Source: Gymnopus androsaceus JB14 (taxonomy: Eukaryota; Basidiomycota; Agaricomycetes; Agaricales; Omphalotaceae). Taken from it: a stretch of DNA of 64,000 nt. The notes beneath the pieces were generated by a model. The model ran no database searches and was not told the origin of the DNA. It saw nothing but the letters and a program-made list of their open reading frames with translations. Within the stretch, counting starts at the first letter, position 1; every line of letters starts with the position of its first letter. Made by a program: the position numbers and the translations under genes. Of the stretch, positions 1-10,732 are shown piece by piece. The stretch spans positions 62,001 through 126,000 of the forward strand of contig ML769520.1 of assembly GCA_009733575.1 (NCBI GenBank), read 5' to 3'.

Positions 1-120
1 CTCGTCGAGCATGAGACATTGGATAAAGACGAAGTCAACCGCGTCATCAAGGGCGAACGTATAAGCAATATATCAGAAGTCCTCAAGGACGAGCTCGCAC
101 CAAAAGGAAAAGACTCGTGA
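1..120 (+). CDS. yme1: 3' end of mitochondrial i-AAA protease (YME1/FtsH family), partial
   Basis: Only the last 39 codons are inside the window, reading in frame from base 1 to the TGA at 118-120. The peptide begins LVEHETLDKDEVNRVIKGE, which matches the conserved C-terminal helix of FtsH-type AAA metalloproteases (family pattern: ...E-T-L-D-x-x-E-V...I-K-G). In this family the protein is an ATP-driven zinc protease of the mitochondrial inner membrane that degrades misfolded or unassembled proteins on the intermembrane-space side. The AAA and HExxH parts lie outside the window, so assignment to YME1 rather than another FtsH paralogue (AFG3/RCA1) rests on this short tail and is inferred. A possible partner (MGR3-like TPR protein) lies about 8.6 kb downstream on the same strand. 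Confidence 0.65.
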   Translation, partial: LVEHETLDKDEVNRVIKGERISNISEVLKDELAPKGKDS

Positions 121-1707
121 TATCATGTATGTTTCCCGAACCTTATTCAATGCACCGTATTTATGATGCTTGTGTTTCTGCTTTTTCGATGTAGCGCTGA
201 AGAATAGGTTCCATAATCATCGAGTGCTTGTGCTCTATGTCTAGATCTTTTTGCGCATGCTCTATTGAATTAGGATATTCCAAATAATTTACATGAAAGG
301 TTGTAATGAATATGAACAGCTCCTCTATTCCATTGAAGAGAGAGGAATGATAAATCCCAGGAAGTTAACAAGTATGTACTTCCCGAACCTTGGGGGTGAT
401 GATCTTCCTACCCCGAGGATGCATAAATATATATGGTTGGCCAAGGTCGCATTCCAAGCATCTACGCAGCCATTGAACTTAAACAAATGGACTTGCATAT
501 AAAAGTGTTCAGAAGATCTGGATCGAATTGGAAGCAGTCCGTTTCCGATAGGGCGGTTATCAAGGGGATTCCCGCTGGTACACATGGGTTGAACAGGGAT
601 CCTGAAGTTGGCTTGTCATCCAGTCGTTGAACTTGTAGACTTCAAAGTTTGAGTGTCCCTACTCGATGTCAGCACATGCGCTACACATGGATGCCGAGCT
701 GATGGAAAGAACCACAGAATACTGATGTGTCCTGAAAGGGACTAGTACGGGACAGAAATACTTCTCTTCCTCTTACACTTGTCTTGCGCATCCAGAGCCT
801 TGTGAAATTCAGTCCTGCTTGACCCGTAGCGAGAGTTTCGGGGCACATAACTTGTTTTTACCAGCAAGCGAAGACCAGTCCGAGTCCCTGTGGCAACAGA
901 TTAGGTCCTACTAGTCCACGATCTGTTAAAGATGTTAGTGGGAGATCGTCCAGGTCGGATTCGAGGGTTCGGCGAATTCTTGTAATTCAAGTTGGACTGA
1001 TGTTGATTTGCTGTATAAGGCAAGTGTGATGCATATGATCCAAGTAAGTAATAGTATTTCTTTCAGGTCGAAAAGATTCTTCCTTGGAACTTTTACTTAC
1101 ATGCCTTTATCGTCATTAATTTTCCAGAGTTTTTCAATCATGTTACGACCATTTCAGTCGGGCCGTGAATACTGAAACTTAGGCACTTTTGCCGTTTATA
1201 AAATGAACTTGTAGACTGCTGTGGATGTAGCTTCGAAATCCCTCTTTCCTGTGAGTAATTGTCCTTCTTTTTCGCTTCCAGTCCCTTATCTTTCATACCA
1301 GTCTTGATATCCTCGAGCACATCCTACTCTCCAAATGTGCCACCGGCAGCTCAGATTCGTAAAGTCCACAGCCTGTGGCCATTTAACATTTACCGGGGAA
1401 ACCAACATTGACTGTCGCTCGCGCCATTGCCATTTAAGCAGCTCACATCCTTCTTCTTGCGGCTCCCCGCAGGCACCTTGTCATTGCAGACGATATTATG
1501 GTCAACCGCAGAGAGTCGTCACAAACGAGGTGAGTTACTCGCACCTCCCAGTCGCGTAGTCTTTCACTCATCTTATCCTTTTTTTAGGTCCCTGGGAAAT
1601 GCGCGCAATGCTCATGACATGATTCCAATTGCCACGCTCATCACGACTCGACGATCTGTTACTTGTTTATATTATTGCTATTGCTATCTGTATCATAGAC
1701 TACACTC
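121..1707. other. 1.6-kb region without a recognisable gene
   Basis: Between the YME1-like stop and the end of the XPD gene I see only short, unconnected open frames with no domain, no convincing intron chain and no RNA gene. It should hold the 3' UTRs of the two converging genes. Confidence 0.5.
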
Positions 1708-4700
1708 TCAATCCATCTCAAAATCGAGCATCATTTGGTCACTGATACCTCCGTCCCCATATTCGTCTTCTTCTTCCATTTCGCCGTTTTGCTGTTCAGC
1801 TTCAGCCGCTTGTTTCGCCTGTGCTTTAAGAATATCCTCCAATGTCCACAAGGACACGCCAGTTTGATTTTCATTCGGGTTCTGCGAAATAGTGCGCATG
1901 AAAAGCTTCGACAACGTTAACGCCATATCTGTGGAAAGATTGGACGCGGTTTCTGTGATATATTGATTTATCCAACGTGGAAGTTTTGCTCTCTTGTCCG
2001 CCCTTGCAAACCGCTGGCGAATTCCCAAGTCAACGCAATTTAAAACGTACACATAGAGACTGACCTTGTCCGCGAAAACCATCAATCCCCAATCGGTCTT
2101 ACCTCGTAGGACCCGTCCTACGCACTGGGCGGCATTTCGCATCGCGTCAAATCCTAAAAACTCGGACTCGCGTATTCGGTACGCATCTCGCAGATACTCG
2201 AGTCTCGCTTTCAAGATACGGCTCTCAGTGTACTGGTATGGGACGCTAACAGCCTTTGTTCAGCACGAATTGAAACGCTGACAAGCAGAAATCGCACCCG
2301 AACATAATGACAGCTCGCCCATAATTATGGTCAAAATCGATACCCTCAGATACTTTGCCTCGTGCAACAGATAAAAGGACTGCGCCGCGTCCGTTGTCAC
2401 ATGCCTGAATGAAATATTGCTAGTGGAAAAATCAAACTAAACAAAGTAAAGAAAGCACGAACTCGTCGGTAATTCTCCAGTGCGATACTAGTTTCGTTGG
2501 CATCGGGGGTTTCGACAAATATTAGTTTGTTTTTCCAAACTTCATTAAGAATGCCCTAGAGATTGGAAACAAAATAGACTAAGAATTGATAGGAAAGATG
2601 AAAATAATTTGCCAAACCGACCATGTCATTCCAGGCGGCTACAATCGATTCCATATACAGATAGCTCGGAAAGAAAGCCACAATACCATCGGGGACAATC
2701 TTACTGTACTCGATGAGGATGCTACCAAAGTTGCGAACAACAGCGGGGTCATTTCTAACTTCGAATCGTGAACTAATTGCGACTTGGTCGCTCCCGCGAG
2801 TAATAACCTTGACACAAATGTAAGCATCAGTAACTGGATGACGAGCTGTCTTGGAGTAGGACAGACCAAGGGTAGGAACGCGTTACGCGTCAACGTCATT
2901 GGATATGTTTCCTGTACGACTGGTGTAAATTGAAGCATTTTGGGGTACATGTCCAAAGGTGATATCGTTCCAGAAGTGATTACAACGGTGCTGAAGCGCT
3001 CAAAAACAGGTTTAATCGCTAGAGAAGGATCTAGGCAACTAAGATAGTATGTGGTTAGTATCTGACCCTAGCACAAAGGGCCACTAACGTGAAATGAAAT
3101 ATCGGATTGGGAACTGTTGCAGAATCCGTCTCAAAAGGCTCCAGAATGAGTAGAAATCCTTTTGGTACATGAGCGGCTTCCGGTGATTTCGCGTTCCACA
3201 TTGCGTACCTTTTTCGTATGTTGAAACTAGCGTTGCAAAGCTAGCGACCTTTTGGAGGGACGCATGTTCATCTAATCGACTTAGCTCTAATGTGCGTATC
3301 AGAGACTGAAGGCGTTCTGCGCAGAATCTGGGATTTCCGCTATCAAAACGGGGAAAAATTCGATGTTAAAAGTACTCACCGCAGGGGTCGCCGTTCAATA
3401 TACGTTATGTCTTTCAGATGTTGTAAGAACGAAAGCGGTGTCTCCGCGACGACATGAAGAACGCGCATTCGGGTCTACAGCACTTTCAGTTGAGTCGTTA
3501 ATATTCCGAAATTAACGGGGTTAACCTTCAGGTACTCCACAAAACGCTTAAGAAAAGCAACGAAATGCTCGGCCTTTCTAATGTTTCCGGGTATAGCTTC
3601 ATGCAGTAGGTCGTCAGGCAGCACTTATAAATAATAAGTTTTTAGCGCCATTTTCCAGCCGGTAAGACCTTACCAGGTGCGGTCATAAAGCCATCGTTGT
3701 CTTCGGGATCCGTAGTGTCTTCCTGCAATCCCTCGACCAACTTGGTATATTCGTTTTGCAATTTTGCGGCGTCGGTAACTTTTATTCTTAGACAATTCAG
3801 ATTAATTTTCAGTGAAAGGCAGGCAACTAGCACTAACTCCTCAATTTTGTCACTAAGCTTGTTAATACTCCGCGCGGCCGAGTCCAGCATAGGTCTGGTA
3901 AGATCGATACTCAAAGACTCGATACAGACGTTATCTGAGAAAAGATGAGTTATGGTCATTGATTCGTCATAAAATAACCGACCGATATTGTGAGCCTCGT
4001 CGAAAACAACGATCGCATCCTTGGACATTTCTTTTGAGACTTGTTCTGCAACTTTGGGGTCGAGAAGATAATGAAATGAATAGATGATGATATCCACAAA
4101 GGGAAGCTAAAGATGCTCGAAGAAGTAAGGCCGCAAGTCCTGGAAGAGCTACTCGCAAAATGCGCACCATTCGACGGACAGTGAAATAAGGACATGTGGT
4201 GTTATCCCTTCCATGCTGCAAGACATCCGCTAATGTCATTACACCTCGGGGAATCAGATTTCCTGGTTCGAGCTTGCCGAGGTTCTAGTACAGATGATTT
4301 TCAGAATGCTCTAGACGGATGAAGAAAACAGCGGACTTCGTGCCAATCACATAGCTCTACCGAACCGGGGTCTGCTCTTCCCTTTTCGCAAACTGCTGAA
4401 TTAGTAAGGTCACGACATCTGGCATCCACAACCTTTCCCTTTTTCTCTTTTGAAACCTGCGATGAAATAAGGTCCGATGCAGTAGTAGCCGACGACTAAA
4501 CTCGCACCTCGGGGTGGATACATAGATTCTTCCGACTCGTGAGCCCTAGCCCTGTGAAGTTTTGCTCCTTTTCCTTTTCCTCCTCTGTCTCAGCACATGA
4601 AATTCGATAATCCATCAGTCTCTTCAGTTCGGCCAGAGCTTTTTCGATTTCGGGAACCGTCCGAGAACAGTATATAAGCTTTCGTCGAGTTGGAAAGAAC

Positions 4701-5083
4701 TTTGAAAGGAGGATCATGAGCCGAGAATGGCAATCGGTGATGTAGTGCATACTTGTTGGTAGGAGACGATAAGGGAGAGTAAAGAGACCGTCTTGCCTGT
4801 CCCAGAAGGCATCTCTAACACGCAGTGTCCCTAAAGAAATACATCAAGACGCGACATCTAAGGAAAGATTGAGACTAGCTACCGGAGTATCCAGAGCTCT
4901 TTTAAGGTCGCACATGTATGCATATTGCTCTGCGGAGGTTCATGAGATAATTCCAGCTTTGCAAACTCCAATATACCTGGATAGATTCGGTCATAGGGAA
5001 AAATAATCTGGGGATTTTGTGAAGGAGACCTGTGAAACAGAGAGTGTGCACCTTACAGGTAAATTGTCGATATGAAACTTCAT
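1708..5083 (-). CDS. rad3: TFIIH DNA helicase XPD/RAD3 (5'-3' ATP-dependent helicase)
   Basis: This is the TFIIH helicase that opens DNA in nucleotide excision repair and supports transcription initiation in the nucleus. The start at 5083 gives [10 protein letters not shown], the conserved RAD3 N terminus, followed at once by a GTAAGG splice donor. Across about ten introns the conserved parts appear in order: the Walker A segment [12 protein letters not shown]; four iron-sulphur cysteines (ARCRDL, AVCEKG, ELCDWHE, TTCPYF); the DEAH box in [10 protein letters not shown] near 4000; then helicase domain 2 with [14 protein letters not shown] near 2100. The C terminus ends in an acidic tail ([11 protein letters not shown]). 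I saw no frame break. Family membership is very secure; exact exon borders are not all resolved. Confidence 0.95.
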
Positions 5084-5520
5084 GGTAGAGGTCGAACAGT
5101 TATAATGACACACGTGCCAAAAATTTGAGTCATGTCGCGCGAACGCGTATGCGCGCCTGTCTCCAATTACTCCAGAGTTGAAAAGTAGCAAGCAGATCAT
5201 TCACATATGTTTGTAGGTAGATAGTCAAAGTTCAGGTCATAGATAAACATCGAAAGTGTCTTAAATAAAGTCTAGTAATGTAAGTAAATGGCTATAGGAT
5301 GTTTTTTTTTGTAAATAAGTTCGATACGAAGCGTGAAACAAAGCGTCAATGGCGTGAACACAAGTCCGAATACAAATACATATCGCAGAGGTCCCAAGTT
5401 CCAACGAAAACCCAAAGAAAAGGGAGCCTAAGCCAATGATGATCCAGTTATTCAACCAACAGATTGAACGGCGCCTTGAAGGATGGATTGCACCGTGTCC
5501 TCCCTACAATGAGAAATTTC
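5084..5520. other. Intergenic region between XPD and the GH5-like gene
   Basis: About 440 bp between the XPD start (minus strand) and the end of the GH5-like gene (also minus). It should contain the XPD promoter. No gene or clear motif was seen; an AT-rich stretch with a run of nine T lies near 5300. Confidence 0.5.
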
Positions 5521-8027
5521 CTAGTTAATAATCATTTCGTTGACAGAAGCCATGTCATCGACGTACCCAACTCCTTGGATAGAGTAACCATCGTTGGGCG
5601 ATTCTCCAGTTGTATTTTGATTCGAGCTTTCACCCGTGGTGTCATCGTTCGTGGAGGTGGAGATGGTGGTATTGGCCGCAGCGGTAAGGTTGCCTTGAGA
5701 CCACTGGTATTGGACAAGCCCAGACACTCCAGAGCTGATACCGGCTGTTGTTCCACTCGTTAGAATTCGAGCACATTAGATGCGTTTCGAGACTTACCGT
5801 TCAGCCATGAAGAGTACGCGGTAGCCTGCTGACTATCTGTGACACCAAAGGATTGTGTGGTTGAATTTGCCGTGGACGCTGTTGTGTTTGAAGACGTTGA
5901 AGACTTTGTAGCCGTTGTAGAAACTAGATGGCACATTAGATTGTTCGATCATGAGCAAGTAGAGACGAGCGCACCATTAGCAAACGGAGCGATAGTGCTA
6001 TTAAAAGGCACAAAGCTAGGAGCATTTGCCTGGGTAACTAAACCGAACCCAACAAGAGAAACTGGTTTATTGGCTCTGCATAACAAATATAAGATGGTTT
6101 ACAAGGCAAATAAGACTTCACTCACAATGTAGCAAGCTGCCCTTGAGTGGTAATCCAGTTCAGTCCGTTCTGTAAAGTATTGTTAAAGGCAGGGAGACTG
6201 GGGTCATCAAGACCGTCTGTTGAGCATCCACCATCAGATTAACCGTTCAGCAATACTAAAAAAATGAGGAACGCACAGCTGTTCTGATCAGGGAACAGTT
6301 GGAATGAACCGAAACCAATCTCAGGGATACCTAGGATATCTTGACTGTCGACACCTTGAGAGCCATCGAATGCCGAGCCAACGTCTTGAGAGGTAGAGTC
6401 GCTTTGACGCCTGGTAGCTAATTATACGAACCATCAGACCACCGTTCCAATTCGAGAATGGTGGAACTCACGAGTGGAAACCCATCGACCACGAACACGA
6501 ACACCTGCCTCCTCAGACTTGGGTAGGAGAGCCCTATTCTTCTTCCATTGCTCATTTCGCTCTTGGATTATGCGAGCTTTTGTTATCGGTTTAGCAACAG
6601 TGCGACGGTCCACCGCTGCCCGAGCAGATGGCTGAGCTGGTGCCGTCGGCTTGAGGGGGAAGAGTTTCGGGCAATCGGTACACATGAAACCTTGAGCACT
6701 GTATACATAGAGTAGAGGGTGAGAAGGATGCATTGTTTGAAGAAACGACACATACCCAGAGGAAACTAGATGGTTTTTATCGATCGCTGATATGTTCTTG
6801 GCAACGATCGAATGCCATTCGGTGATGTTCTGAGGAACGCAACCTGGAGATGCAGTGACTGAAGAGTTGCACCTTGGATCATTGGCAAGCTCCCTATCGT
6901 AGAATTATTTTAAGTAAAGATATTTGTGACGAACCATCTCAGACTCACCAAGCAAGTACCGAAGGGCTGTTGACATATCGAGTAACAATTTGAGTGGTGT
7001 AGTTCGTAAAAGCATCTATGAGCGTCTGATTGGTGTAAAACTCGTCGTGAGTTTTGAGGCCAAATTGGCGAACATAAACGTCCATTCCACCTATTTGAGT
7101 TACATTGAGAAGAGGATCAAGAAGGAGAGACTAGTCTCACCGTAATCATTGCTGAGAAAGTTTCTCGGGCGGGTTGAATTGAAAGTTTCCACTGTAGCAC
7201 GGCTCTCAATAGAGGACTGGAGGCTTGCGATGGAGCTGGTCAAATTATCCTGAAATACACATTAATTTAATGATCGTCGTATTACTGTAGAGTACGCACC
7301 GTTGGTAAGGGATTCCAATTATTAGTTAAAGTCACTATTGAAGAGAGTTGAGCACAAATTTTGGTCAAGACCAACATTTTACTCACTGATAATATATATT
7401 CCAAAGGCTTCCGCGTGCTTTACGATCATGTCAAGTTTCTGTAGACCATTCGTACCGTTGTTGATCGTGGTCGTTCCATTGGCAATGAGCTGGAACCAGG
7501 TTCCGTTATCCTCAGGTATAGCCGTTACATCTATCTTTGAATGAGCACAAAAACATTGGCAATTCTTCTCTGGGAAAATCCGCACCGTTGAACGCCTAGA
7601 GGAAGAATGGAGGGCTGTTCAGATCTGAAGATAAGGGATAAATTTACAAACATACCCAAGTCCTTACAACAGTGATTCCGAGAGCGGATATGTTGGACAA
7701 TGTGTTGATGATGTCCTGCTCTGTTATCCTAGTCAGAACTGCGAAACAGCTAATTACCAATACAAGAGAGAGATACCTGTGTTAAGGGCCTGAAGCCAGT
7801 ACGCATTGGTTCCAATCCATGCAAATTCACTGGAGGAAAACAATCGATTTATAGCAAAGGCGCGGATACCTATCATAACCTGAAACACACCTTCCATTTA
7901 CCATGAACTTGCTGCCACTGGTCGAAACAAACTGCGAAGAGTCGGTCCTCTTGACAGTCTTCGTAGGTGTGCTTGCAGAGGCCAGGAGAGCGCATGCGAC
8001 GAGCAGCAGCACCGGGAAGAACTTCAT
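5521..8027 (-). CDS. Secreted GH5 mannanase-like protein lacking both catalytic glutamates
   Basis: The start at 8027 opens with a clear signal peptide (MKFFPVLLLVACALLASA). A multi-intron chain then gives the GH5_7-like fold: FMVNGSEFAWIGTNAYW, ISALGITVVRTW, NGLQKLDMIVKHAEAFGI, DYGGMDVYVRQFG, YVNSPSVLAWELANDPRC, a long low-complexity insert near 6450-6700, and the C-terminal WSQGNL and PNDGYSI. In active beta-mannanases the acid/base is the Glu of WELxNEPR and the nucleophile the Glu of a KPxxxEE(F/Y)G motif. Here the first reads NDPR across the intron at about 6902-6951, and the second reads KPVSLVGFG near 6040. Both glutamates are therefore replaced. A Ser/Thr-rich segment (about 5875-5945) may be an O-glycosylated insert. 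A cell-wall or mannan-binding pseudo-enzyme is inferred; an altered mechanism is not excluded. Confidence 0.8.
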
Positions 8028-8683
8028 TATGATCTGTGCCAACGGGGGAAGGAAAGACAGACGAAACGTTCCTAGCCAGAACCTTTTTATTTTTAAGGTC
8101 TCGGAGAATCGCACTGATGATCTTTTCCTATACATCCGGAATCTCGGCTAATGAATGGACACTGCCTTGAGCGCTCACTTTTCAACAAACCGAGGAGGAG
8201 CATGTGTCCAATAACTTGCAGGTCCAAAGAGGAGGTTTGTGCCTTCTAGAAGATCCAAGAAATTCTCGAAATCACCAAGTTCTGGAGATCCTACCGTATA
8301 AAATCAACCAAGCCAAGCACACAAGTCGGAAGCCTGATGGAGAGCAGATACGGATCAGTGGCGTTTCAGATATCGCAGTGGGTTTAGTGGATTAAGCGAG
8401 ACGCGGGGCGAGGCGCGCGCGTGTCAAGGCGTCGGCGTGGCAGTGCCGTATCTCCATTCTACCTCCATCTCACTTCCACTTATCCTCATTCAAGCAGAGT
8501 TATAAAGAGAAATTTGTACGCTGCATTCCAGATTTTTTGTAATATATGACCTGTTGATTTCCCTTCAGTTGAGCTTCAGCCTCAGGAGCAACTGAATCTG
8601 TGTCACCAAAGCCGTGCAAGTCGTGTCAATAATTCTTGATGCTGCTATGTATTTAATTACTCAGTGATGTCCAGACTTCAGTC
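8028..8683. promoter_or_regulatory. Divergent intergenic region between the GH5-like and TPR genes
   Basis: The two flanking genes are transcribed away from each other, so this 656-bp stretch must contain both promoters. A strikingly GC-rich run rich in CGCG steps lies at about 8396-8445 inside otherwise AT-balanced sequence. No open reading frame here has support. Confidence 0.45.
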
Positions 8684-10189
8684 ATGTTTAGAGCCTTTCG
8701 GGCGCTGAAGCCACGTCCTAATTCACCATTAATTCGGTTCGCCTCTTCAAGACCTTCACGGCCTGAAGATCTCCCGCCTGCTCAGACACATTCTGTGCAA
8801 CAGGGATTCACCCAAGGGCCTATCTTTGTTCTCAATGTCGCAAAGCGCTTCATAAAATTCTCTGCTATCGGCATCGTAGCTCTTGGGCTAACTACCGCTA
8901 TTCTATTTGAAGGCACACATATTTGGGTCGAAAATGTCGGACTTGCCCTACCGCAGGATGATGCTGAAACTCGGAAATGGGAGTGGGATATCGAGAGAGA
9001 GAACTGGTCTGGGGATTTGGAGGCTGCAGGTACAGATCCTGCATTAGGATTTCGAGGCCGCCATCTGGTACGAGCCGCTTGGCAGGCTCAAAACTGGGGA
9101 GCTAGCCAAGGTGCAGTCGTCGTCAGCTCCGACTCTGTTACAAGCAGGGATGGGTTGGCGGGGCCTCGAGGAATCATCATTATTGATCCACGCTTGGTGA
9201 AGGCGGAAAGCTACTTGCGGGATGCAATCAGCATTGCTGAGGAGAAAAGCGGAAAACTTCGTCCATGGACAATGACCCATTTGCTCTTGCAACACGCTTC
9301 TGTGTTGGAGCGAATGGGCTCCGAGTCAATGATAGCTGCTAGGTCACAGTACCAGCGCGCGTGGAATTCTCAGCCATTTATCGCCCCTCAATCAGCTCGC
9401 ATCGCATTGAAGGTCGGTAATTTGAACCAACGACTAGGCAATGCCGATGATGCTCTAGCTTGGTGGGATCGTGCCATTCACATCTCCCGGGGTAGTTCTC
9501 CTCATCCAGAGCAAAATGGTGTTCCTGCGGCGATGCCTTCTTCTCCATATGCTCAGCGCTTACTCTTGTCTACCCTCTCTTCCATATCCGCTTGCTATGC
9601 AACAGCAGGCAAATTTTCCGAAGCCCAGTCCATTGCTGAGTCATCACTTGCTCTCATTCGATCTGTCCGTCAGCCTGAATCCATCGCCTCCATTTCATCT
9701 CCACATGCCCTTCACGCTTTGACGTTACTCCAGCGTTCATCAGTGTTGAGCATTTACCTTGCCGAGGTTCTCTACGCTCAGAAGAAACCCACAATCGTTT
9801 CCACTCAGTGGCTAGCATCAGCCGCCGAGTGCTCAGAAAGGGTGGTTCGGGCACTGACTGGATTACCGCTGAATAACGGTAACGTTGATCAACTTGCGTT
9901 ATCGTCATCCAACGCTGTTCAGTCCTCGTATCTACATTCGACCTCCCTGCAAAGGCCTGCCGCTAGTCTGTACAGAGACTCGAGACGAACAGCTGCGGAA
10001 GCATGGAATTTGACAGGCATCCTAATTGAAAAGCAAAATCCTTCTGCCGCTCTCACTGCTTACGAAAATGCAGTCCGTCTGGCAGGAAGCAATGCGGAAT
10101 ATGGAGAACCTGCTGATAAGACGTTGAAGGTTGATTGGGAGGTGATATGGAGCAATTATACTCGACTTAAATCGAAGCTACAAAAATGA
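8684..10189 (+). CDS. Mitochondrial TPR protein with one membrane segment, possibly MGR3-like
   Basis: A 501-codon uninterrupted frame, unusual here because it has no intron. The first about 25 residues are rich in Arg and Ser without acids (MFRAFRALKPRPNSPLIRFA), like a mitochondrial presequence. One hydrophobic segment follows at about residues 58-77 (FSAIGIVALGLTTAILF). The rest is helical with TPR-like pairs: LLLQHASVLERMG, ALKVGNLNQRLGNADDALAWW, SISACYATAGKFSEAQSIAESSLA and WNLTGILIEKQNPSAALTAYENAV. This order (presequence, one transmembrane helix, TPR domain facing the intermembrane space) is that of yeast Mgr3, an adaptor of the Yme1 protease. The homology is inferred from architecture, not from a signature residue; another mitochondrial TPR protein is possible. 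Confidence 0.6.
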   Translation: MFRAFRALKPRPNSPLIRFASSRPSRPEDLPPAQTHSVQQGFTQGPIFVLNVAKRFIKFSAIGIVALGLTTAILFEGTHIWVENVGLALPQDDAETRKWEWDIERENWSGDLEAAGTDPALGFRGRHLVRAAWQAQNWGASQGAVVVSSDSVTSRDGLAGPRGIIIIDPRLVKAESYLRDAISIAEEKSGKLRPWTMTHLLLQHASVLERMGSESMIAARSQYQRAWNSQPFIAPQSARIALKVGNLNQRLGNADDALAWWDRAIHISRGSSPHPEQNGVPAAMPSSPYAQRLLLSTLSSISACYATAGKFSEAQSIAESSLALIRSVRQPESIASISSPHALHALTLLQRSSVLSIYLAEVLYAQKKPTIVSTQWLASAAECSERVVRALTGLPLNNGNVDQLALSSSNAVQSSYLHSTSLQRPAASLYRDSRRTAAEAWNLTGILIEKQNPSAALTAYENAVRLAGSNAEYGEPADKTLKVDWEVIWSNYTRLKSKLQK

Positions 10190-10273
10190 AGATTTTACAC
10201 CGCATGTACAGTTTCACAGTCTATCGCTTGTTTTCTTTCTATCGCAGTATGGGTCGGCGCTGAACTTGAAGAA

Positions 10274-10507
10274 TCACTTGGTAGTCGATGCTGGACCGAT
10301 AACACTCCCAAGTGCAGCTACTTTGCTGTATGGAAGTAGCAAAGCCTCGGTGACTTGAACAGGTGCTGCTGAGATGATATCGCAAAGGTTGTTTGAAGGA
10401 CGGCACTGCGTAATTAACGGTGATCCACCAAAGCTTGAACCTTTCAGTATCCTACGGCTTGGAGCCGACGTTGCTGATTCAGATTCGGGATATTCCTCCA
10501 CGGTCAT
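10274..10507 (-). CDS. Possible small hypothetical protein (77 codons)
   Basis: An open frame converging on the TPR gene, 84 bp from its stop. It encodes MTVEEYPESESATSAPSRR, a Gly/Ser stretch (KGSSFGGSPL) and a hydrophobic C-terminal part. The frame stays open upstream to about 10555, next to a possible splice acceptor (TTTACTCAG), so an earlier exon may exist. I recognise no family. It is kept because the composition looks protein-like and no other gene explains the region, but it could be chance. Confidence 0.25.
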   Translation of the reverse strand: MTVEEYPESESATSAPSRRILKGSSFGGSPLITQCRPSNNLCDIISAAPVQVTEALLLPYSKVAALGSVIGPASTTK

Positions 10508-10672
10508 CTTAGCCCTTTCCTCAAATTTGGTCGTATCAATTCTCTCGCTCCACTGAGTAAATTATCGACATGATATTCGTCTTCAAATGCATGCTGGTCG
10601 CCTGCTTTATGTTTGCGCGCGCACCTTCAAATACAGATCGCTGCACAACCCTGACAATTGACTTCATGCCTT

Positions 10673-10678
10673 TATAAA
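10673..10678 (+). promoter_or_regulatory. TATA box of the intact sedolisin gene
   Basis: TATAAA lies 55 bp before the start codon at 10733. An in-frame ATG at 10658 sits upstream of this box, which argues that 10733 is the real start. The same box with its flanks recurs at 13737-13742. Confidence 0.6.
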
Positions 10679-10732
10679 GACAGTGCAGTTCTTTTTGAAG
10701 TCCCATTCAAAACAGTACACCTTCCATCTCGC

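Noticed and set aside
940..1010. Possible tRNA (GGTTCG-like stretch in GATTCGAGGGTTCGGCG)
   Set aside because: No acceptor-stem pairing, D-arm or anticodon arm can be placed around it.
1427..1867. A 146-codon open frame on the plus strand
   Set aside because: Its right half is antisense to the XPD C-terminal exon and it is full of Ser/Cys/Tyr with no domain; the XPD frame explains the sequence.
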